From Streptomyces mobaraensis (GTDB taxonomy: Bacteria; Actinomycetota; Actinomycetes; Streptomycetales; Streptomycetaceae): a stretch of 64,000 nt of DNA. The notes under the pieces are model-generated. The model searched no databases. It was not told where the DNA came from and saw only the letters and a program-made list of their open reading frames with translations. The stretch covers positions 4,898,001 through 4,962,000 of the forward strand of contig NZ_CP083590.1 in the NCBI RefSeq assembly GCF_020099395.1, given 5' to 3'. Each line of letters starts with the position of its first letter. The stretch's first letter is position 1. Made by a program: the position numbers and the translations under genes. Positions 59,104 through 64,000 of the stretch are shown here, piece after piece.

Positions 59104-61635
59104 TCACACCCATGTCCTGGGGCGGAAGCGGTTGGCCCGTTCCACCAGTTCGATCCTTTCCCCGCCGTCCCGGGCGAGGCGTGCGAGCACGCGGTACGAG
59201 CGTTCCAGCCCGAAGCGCAGGCTCCGTTCGTCCGTGCCGGCGCCGAGCAGGGCGGTCCGCCGGCCGTCCGCGACCGGCGCGCCCGCGCGGCCGGTCAGCA
59301 CCCAGTCCAGGGCGGTGCCCAGCACCTCCGTGGCCAGCCGCTCGCGGCGCTCCTGGTCCAGGCCGACCTCGGAGAGCCGCTCGACCTGCCCGGCGGCGGC
59401 CGTCAGGTCGTCGAGCAGGTGCTCGTGCGGCGACCGGCGGCGCAGCCGGGCGCGGACCGCCGCGACCCGGGCGGCCGTGAAGTGGATGGACGCCTCCGGC
59501 ACGGACTCCAGCACCTCGACCGCGCCCGTGCGGTCCCCGGCCGCCAGCCGCACCCGGGCCAGCCCGAAGGCGGCGCTGACGAAGCCGGGGTCGGTGCTCC
59601 ACACCAGACGGTAGTACTCGGCGGCGTTGTCGAGCTGGCCGAGGACCTCCGCGCAGACGCCGAGGGCCAGCTTGGGGGCCGGCTCGCCGGGGAACGCGTC
59701 GTAGACGGCGTCGAAGGAGAGCGCGGCGGTCTCCTTGTCGCCGGTCACCAGGGCGTGCAGGCCGCGGTACCAGACGATCCGCCAGTCGTCGGGGTACTCG
59801 GCCTCCAGGGAGGCCATCGCCTTGCCGGCGTGCATGAGCTCGCCGAGCTCCAGTTGGGCACGGAAGCGGCGCAGCCGCAGCTCCAGCGAGTTGACGGGGG
59901 CCGCCTGGAGGGCCGCGTACATCTCCGCCGGGCGCGCGGAGAGCAGACCGGCGAGGAAGCCGGCGTTGGGGTCGGACGGGTCGGCCATCGGGACGGGCAG
60001 GGCGAACGCGGCGGCCGGCACGTCGAGCGGCGCCAGGGCGGGCGGCTCGGGCGGGGGCGCGGCGGCGACGGGCGGCGGGGCCTGCCGGGGCGCCCGCGAC
60101 AGCACGGAACGGGACGGGCGGGCGCCGAGCGCCGACGGGTCCCCGCCCTCGTCCGCGAAGAGGACGGTGTCCACCACGCGCGGCTCGGGCCCGAACAGCG
60201 TGGACAGGGCGGGCCGCGGGGTGCCCGTCTGGAGCGACACCACCTCCCGCAGGACGCCCGTGAGCTGGTCGGCCATCTCCTCGGCCGAGGAGAAGCGGCG
60301 GGCCGGGTCGGGGTCCGTGGCGCGGACCAGCAGCCGGTAGAACGACTCGTAGCGGCTGAAGACCTCGATGTTGTCCGGGTCGGGCAGGCTGTCGACGAAG
60401 ACGTTGGTGTAGCCCTGGAAGTCGAAGGTGAGGACGGCGAGGGTGCGGGCCACCGTGTACAGGTCGGAGGCGACGGACGGGCCGACCTCCGCGACCTCGG
60501 GCGCCTGGTAGCCGACCGTGCCGTAGATGGCGCTCTCGTCGTCGTCCATCCGCCGGACCGCGCCCATGTCGATCAGCTTGAGCTGATCCTGCTGCTGTAT
60601 CGCGTTGTCGACCTTGAAGTCGCAGTAGAGCAGATTGCGGCTGTGCAGATGGCCGAGCGCCTCCAGCGCCTCGATGCCGTAGGCGCACGCCTGTTCCACG
60701 GGCAGCGGGTCGCGCCGGCCGTCCGGCAGCCGGCGCTCGTTGGCGATGTCCTTGAGGGACTTGCCGCCGACGTACTCCATGACGATGTAGCCGTCGAGGC
60801 TGCCGGTCCGCTGGTCGAGGTGCTCGACGAAGTTGTAGATGCGGACGATGTTGGCGTGCTCGATCTCGGCCAGGAAGCGGCGCTCGGCGAGGGCGACGGC
60901 GAGCGCGTCCTCGTCGCCGGTGTCCAGCAGGCCCTTGAGGACGACCCAGCGGTCGGAGACCGCGCGGTCCATGGCCAGGTAGATCCAGCCCAGGCCGCCG
61001 TGGGCCAGGCAGCCCGCCACCTCGTACTGCCCGTGTACGACGTCGCCGGCGCGCAGCTTGGGGACGAACGAGTAGGGGTGGCCGCACTTGGTGCAGAAGC
61101 CCTCGGTGCGGCCGGGGCGGTCGCCGCGGGAGCGGCCCACCGGCTCGCCGCAGTCGCTCTTGCTGCAGAACCGCTTGCGCTCGGGCACCTCGGGGTTGGC
61201 CAGGACCGCGGCGCGGGGGTCCGGGCGCGGCACGCCCGGCATGCTGACCAGGCCGGCGCCGAGCTTGTTCCGGGCGGAGGCGGCGGTTCCGGAGCGCGAA
61301 CTGCGGACGGACACCGAACGGGAGGGCGTGCTCCCGTTGCCGAGGGTGGAGCGGGACAGGCGGCCCGACACGGAGCGGCGGGAGGGGGCGGAGCGGGAAG
61401 AACGGGAGGAAGGGGATGAATGAGTGGAGCCCGTGGAGCCCCGCGATCTTTCGGAGGCTCGCCCTCCCGTTCCGCCGGCGACGATCCCGGTGGCCGGCGA
61501 GGAGAGCGTCCCCGCGGCCGAGACGACCGGCGCGAGGCCGCAGGTGTCGCAGTAGGTCTCGCCGCCGCCGACGTCCTCGTAGGCGCCCGCGCAGCCCGGC
61601 CGCTGGCAGGCCGTGGTGCCGTTGTCTCCGCTCAT
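59104..61635 (-). CDS. pknG: PknG-family Ser/Thr protein kinase
   Basis: An 843-residue soluble kinase of the PknG group. An N-terminal zinc ribbon (CQRPGC...CDTCG) and a second rubredoxin-like Cys set (CSKSDC...CTKCG, about 150-185) come before the kinase domain (about 190-440; GHLAHGGLGWIYLAMD-like loop, VVLKG, and the HRD position as CDFKVDN, diagnostic of PknG). A C-terminal region (550-843) of helical repeats fits the TPR domain. No transmembrane helix. In mycobacteria PknG phosphorylates GarA and tunes glutamate metabolism. ATG at 61635 overlaps the upstream stop. Confidence 0.94.
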   Translation of the reverse strand: MSGDNGTTACQRPGCAGAYEDVGGGETYCDTCGLAPVVSAAGTLSSPATGIVAGGTGGRASERSRGSTGSTHSSPSSRSSRSAPSRRSVSGRLSRSTLGNGSTPSRSVSVRSSRSGTAASARNKLGAGLVSMPGVPRPDPRAAVLANPEVPERKRFCSKSDCGEPVGRSRGDRPGRTEGFCTKCGHPYSFVPKLRAGDVVHGQYEVAGCLAHGGLGWIYLAMDRAVSDRWVVLKGLLDTGDEDALAVALAERRFLAEIEHANIVRIYNFVEHLDQRTGSLDGYIVMEYVGGKSLKDIANERRLPDGRRDPLPVEQACAYGIEALEALGHLHSRNLLYCDFKVDNAIQQQDQLKLIDMGAVRRMDDDESAIYGTVGYQAPEVAEVGPSVASDLYTVARTLAVLTFDFQGYTNVFVDSLPDPDNIEVFSRYESFYRLLVRATDPDPARRFSSAEEMADQLTGVLREVVSLQTGTPRPALSTLFGPEPRVVDTVLFADEGGDPSALGARPSRSVLSRAPRQAPPPVAAAPPPEPPALAPLDVPAAAFALPVPMADPSDPNAGFLAGLLSARPAEMYAALQAAPVNSLELRLRRFRAQLELGELMHAGKAMASLEAEYPDDWRIVWYRGLHALVTGDKETAALSFDAVYDAFPGEPAPKLALGVCAEVLGQLDNAAEYYRLVWSTDPGFVSAAFGLARVRLAAGDRTGAVEVLESVPEASIHFTAARVAAVRARLRRRSPHEHLLDDLTAAAGQVERLSEVGLDQERRERLATEVLGTALDWVLTGRAGAPVADGRRTALLGAGTDERSLRFGLERSYRVLARLARDGGERIELVERANRFRPRTWV

Positions 61636-62957
61636 CTTTCCCCCCTGTGGTCATGGACGCTGTGGCCCGGGCTTCCGTTGCCCGGCGGGGCCAGGGCCCC
61701 GGAGACCGCCTGCTGGTAGCGCAGGACGGCCTGTTCGGCGGCCACCAGATCGCAGGGAGCGCTCCAGAGCATGCGGCGGGCGGCGTCGTACCGCTCGCCG
61801 AGGAACGGGTCCTCCGCCAGGCCGTGCCGGCCCGCCTTCGCCCGGTAGGCGTCCAGCCGGCCGCGCAGTTCGGCCCGGACGGCCAGGGGCGCGGTGACCG
61901 CGGTCAGCGAGGCGCGGGCCCGCAGCAACTCCTCCTCGGCACGCTGCTCCAGGCTCTCCAGGAGCGGCGAGAGCCGGTGCCAGCGGGCGCGTCTGCGGTG
62001 CTCGGCGGCGGCGGACAACTGCTCGTAGAGGGCGGTCGGCGGGCCGGAGACGGCCGGGACCTCCGAGGCCGCGATCTTGGACAGCACCTCCGCGCGGGCC
62101 TGCCGGGCCTCCTCCAGGGTGCGGTCCGCCCGGGAGAGGACGTCGCGCACCCGCATCAGCCGCTGCTCGGCGTCCTGCCGGACCGTCAGTACCGCCTCGA
62201 TCTCCCGGCGGACGTCCTCCAGGGCGCGGGCGGCGCGGTCGTAGCGCGTGGTGTCGGTGCGGCCGCCGCCCGGCGCGGAGCTGGGGGAGGCGCCCGTCCA
62301 GAAGGCCAGCGGGTCGGATATCACCTCGGCCCGCAGGGCGGACAGCTCGCGGGTGATCTCCTCCAGGTCGTCCCCGGACGGGTGTTCGCCAGGGCGGACG
62401 CCGACGGAATGAGCCAGCGAGCGGGTGCGGCCCAGCTCGGCGGCGAGCAGGTCGATACGGGCGGGGAGCGCGGACCAGACGGCGTCGGCGACCACGACCA
62501 CGTCCAGGGCCTGCGCGTACCAGCCGTTCATCCGGTCGACGAGCTCTTCGAGGGTCAGCCGCTCGCTGAGCTTGGCCGCGCCGCCGAGCGTCGTCAGCCC
62601 GGCGGACGGGTCGCCGCCCGGCAGGGTGACGCGGGCGCCGCGCAGCAGGTCGGTCAGCTCCGACAGTTCGCTCTGGTGCGGCCAGCGGCGGCGGGAGCGC
62701 AGCTCGCGGGCCCGGGTGAGGGCGTCGGTGTAGGCGTCGAAGGACGTCCAGAGCCGGTTGATGAGCTGCTCGGCGACCGCCCAGCGGGCTCTGGTGACGC
62801 CGGACAGGTCGGCGCCCTCCAGCAGCCGGCGGCCGGCGTGGTCCTGCAGGGCGAGCAGGGAGGACTCGACGGCCTCGTGCTCCGCGCCGAGCCGCGCCAG
62901 CGCGCGGTCGACCTCCTCGCGGCTCAAGACCGGCCCGGTGGGCCCCGCGACCGCCAT
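61632..62957 (-). CDS. Coiled-coil protein of the PknG operon
   Basis: A 441-residue protein of unknown function. It is helical and charged throughout, with heptad-like stretches (about 40-110, 210-270 and 285-400; e.g. DRAARALEDVRREIEAVLT) predicting coiled coils. No transmembrane segment or catalytic motif was seen. It lies between the GlnH-like gene and PknG, the place GlnX holds in mycobacteria, but GlnX is a membrane protein, so this is a candidate functional replacement rather than an orthologue. GAGAGGGGACCG precedes the ATG. Confidence 0.8.
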   Translation of the reverse strand: MAVAGPTGPVLSREEVDRALARLGAEHEAVESSLLALQDHAGRRLLEGADLSGVTRARWAVAEQLINRLWTSFDAYTDALTRARELRSRRRWPHQSELSELTDLLRGARVTLPGGDPSAGLTTLGGAAKLSERLTLEELVDRMNGWYAQALDVVVVADAVWSALPARIDLLAAELGRTRSLAHSVGVRPGEHPSGDDLEEITRELSALRAEVISDPLAFWTGASPSSAPGGGRTDTTRYDRAARALEDVRREIEAVLTVRQDAEQRLMRVRDVLSRADRTLEEARQARAEVLSKIAASEVPAVSGPPTALYEQLSAAAEHRRRARWHRLSPLLESLEQRAEEELLRARASLTAVTAPLAVRAELRGRLDAYRAKAGRHGLAEDPFLGERYDAARRMLWSAPCDLVAAEQAVLRYQQAVSGALAPPGNGSPGHSVHDHRGER

Positions 62958-63182
62958 CGGTCCCCTCTCCTGTCCGCGGCCCGCGCCGCTTCGTACCGGT
63001 GCTGTTCCGGGGAGTCCGCCGGTCGGCCTCCCGCTACGTTCCCGTGTTCCCGGGGCCTTTCTCCTTCCTTCCCCTCGCTCTCTTCCCGCCTTCCTCGCCA
63101 GGGCCCGCCCGATGCGTGCCGGTGGGCCGCCCGCGGGGTGCGCGGGTGCCCGGGGTCCGGGGTGGGGCCGCGTTTCCGCCCG

Positions 63183-64000
63183 TCAGTCCCGGTACTTGGG
63201 CTCCGGGGGCGCCGTGATGCCGAGGTCGGCGCGGGCCAGCCACTGCCGGTACGCCTGCATCCAGGGACTCGACGTGCCGCCGGCACGGTAGTCGTCCAGC
63301 ACCGCGTTGACCCGGCGTACCAGGTCCTCCGCTCCGCGGTTCATCGCCACGCCGTAGTACTCGGTGGTGAACGGTTTGCCGACGAGTACCACGGACGGGT
63401 CCTGCGCCGCCTGTCCGGCGCCCAGCGCGTTGTCCGTGAGGATGGCGTCGACCTGGCCGAGCTGGAGCCGTACCAGGCAGTCGAGTTGGTTGGGAACGGT
63501 GGTCACGCTCGCCGACGCCGCCCGCTTCGTCAGTTCGGCCTCGGCCGTGGAGCCGGCGGCGGCGCAGATCTTCCGCCCGGTCATCAAGGCGTCGTCGAGG
63601 CCGGTGACCTTCGATCCCTTGGGCACCAGCAGTTGCTGGCCGGCCTGGAAATAGGCCGTGGAGAAGGCAACTTCCTTGATCCTGTCGCAGCTGATGCTCA
63701 TCGTACGCGCGACGATATCCACCTTGCCCGACTTGAGGGCGGGAATGCGCTGATTGGTGGGGATGGCCAGGAACGTCACTTTGTCCGGATCGCCCAGGAT
63801 GGCCTTGGCGATGGCCCGCACCAACGCGATGTCGAAGCCGTCCAGCCTGCCCGTGGCCGGGTCGCGGTAGCCCCAGCGGTAGCTGTTCTGGTCGACGCCC
63901 GCGATCAGCCGGCCGCGCTCCTTGATCCGGCGCACGGCCGGGCCGTCGGACGTGGACGGGCGCAGGCTGGCCTCCGGGTCCGTGCAGTCGGTGGCGGGCG
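63183..64000 (-). CDS. glnH: GlnH-like substrate-binding protein (partial, 5' end cut)
   Basis: The 3' portion of an SBP family 3 periplasmic-type amino-acid binding protein, open to the right window edge (no start in view, so the signal peptide is missing). GRLIAGVDQNSYRWGYRDPATGRLDGFDIALVRAIAKAILGD is the glutamate/glutamine-binding opening, and IVARTMSISCDRIKEVAFSTAYF and SAGQQLL follow the family pattern. A DCTDPEASLRP segment lies near the edge. In mycobacteria GlnH binds Asp/Glu and, through GlnX, controls PknG. It is separated from the coiled-coil gene by 225 bp. Confidence 0.88.
   Translation of the reverse strand, partial: PATDCTDPEASLRPSTSDGPAVRRIKERGRLIAGVDQNSYRWGYRDPATGRLDGFDIALVRAIAKAILGDPDKVTFLAIPTNQRIPALKSGKVDIVARTMSISCDRIKEVAFSTAYFQAGQQLLVPKGSKVTGLDDALMTGRKICAAAGSTAEAELTKRAASASVTTVPNQLDCLVRLQLGQVDAILTDNALGAGQAAQDPSVVLVGKPFTTEYYGVAMNRGAEDLVRRVNAVLDDYRAGGTSSPWMQAYRQWLARADLGITAPPEPKYRD

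Noticed and set aside
56410..61419. A 1669-codon open frame on the plus strand, antisense to the PknG locus
   Set aside because: It covers several real genes with family motifs on the opposite strand and arises from high GC at codon positions. Its composition is Gly/Arg/Val-rich with no family motif.

Overview
The window is chromosomal DNA from a high-GC actinomycete, almost certainly a Streptomyces. The evidence is the GC-rich third codon positions in every gene, many GTG/TTG starts and GTGA/ATGA overlaps, an XRE/DUF397 pair, a chaplin, a DUF1707 protein, an LADTG sorting signal, a PknG locus and an SCO6880-type gene.

Layout. 1-~215 is the leader end of a type I-E-like CRISPR array (29-nt repeats, 32-nt spacers, read on the minus strand); no cas gene is in view. 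308-10251 is an accessory stretch: an MFS exporter with an alpha/beta hydrolase, a chagasin-like secreted protein, an XRE/DUF397 regulator pair with a perfect palindrome at its promoter, a secreted CdtB/DNase I-type nuclease fused to a ricin-type lectin, a GT1 glycosyltransferase, a small secreted protein, a Tat-exported DJ-1/PfpI protein and a DUF1707 protein.

10483-24865 is the most unusual block, a type IV secretion-like cluster. It has a divergent peptidoglycan hydrolase with three catalytic domains, then an operon for a degenerate MinD-like protein, a VirB2-like small membrane protein, a VirB8-like protein, a VirB6-like channel protein, an SCO6880-type VirB3/VirB4-N protein, a separate VirB4-type ATPase and a VirD4/TraG-type coupling ATPase. 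DUF4913, unknown and GT4 glycosyltransferase genes follow. No relaxase, integrase or attachment site was seen. The first operon gene carries a TTA codon, suggesting bldA control.

24929-34301 holds a B-type succinate dehydrogenase/fumarate reductase operon with a divergent LysR gene, a CrcB-DUF190-CrcB fluoride export operon, a StyA-like monooxygenase without a reductase, a short chaplin, and an overlapping PPTase/metallophosphoesterase pair. 34658-44320 holds a membrane Ser/Thr kinase, a SWIM-protein/SNF2-helicase pair, a lone dTDP-glucose dehydratase, and an MFS exporter with a divergent MarR. 44421-45120 contains a small ORF with an apparent ATC start and its own terminator, a small Tudor/CarD-like protein and tRNA-Arg(TCT). 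45420-55370 carries two dynamin-like GTPases, an SSB, a thioester-domain surface protein, EttA, a thioesterase, an unknown protein and a truncated haemoglobin.

55440-64000 is a minus-strand signalling locus: GlnH-like binding protein (cut by the window edge), coiled-coil protein, PknG, PP2C phosphatase, VWA protein and FHA protein. It looks like a streptomycete version of the GlnH-PknG amino-acid-sensing pathway.

Three intergenic regions carry tandem repeats with the same 8-bp period but different sequences. No searches or calculations were run. Functions rest on motifs read from the translated sequence, and start sites are inferred from ribosome binding sites and overlaps.
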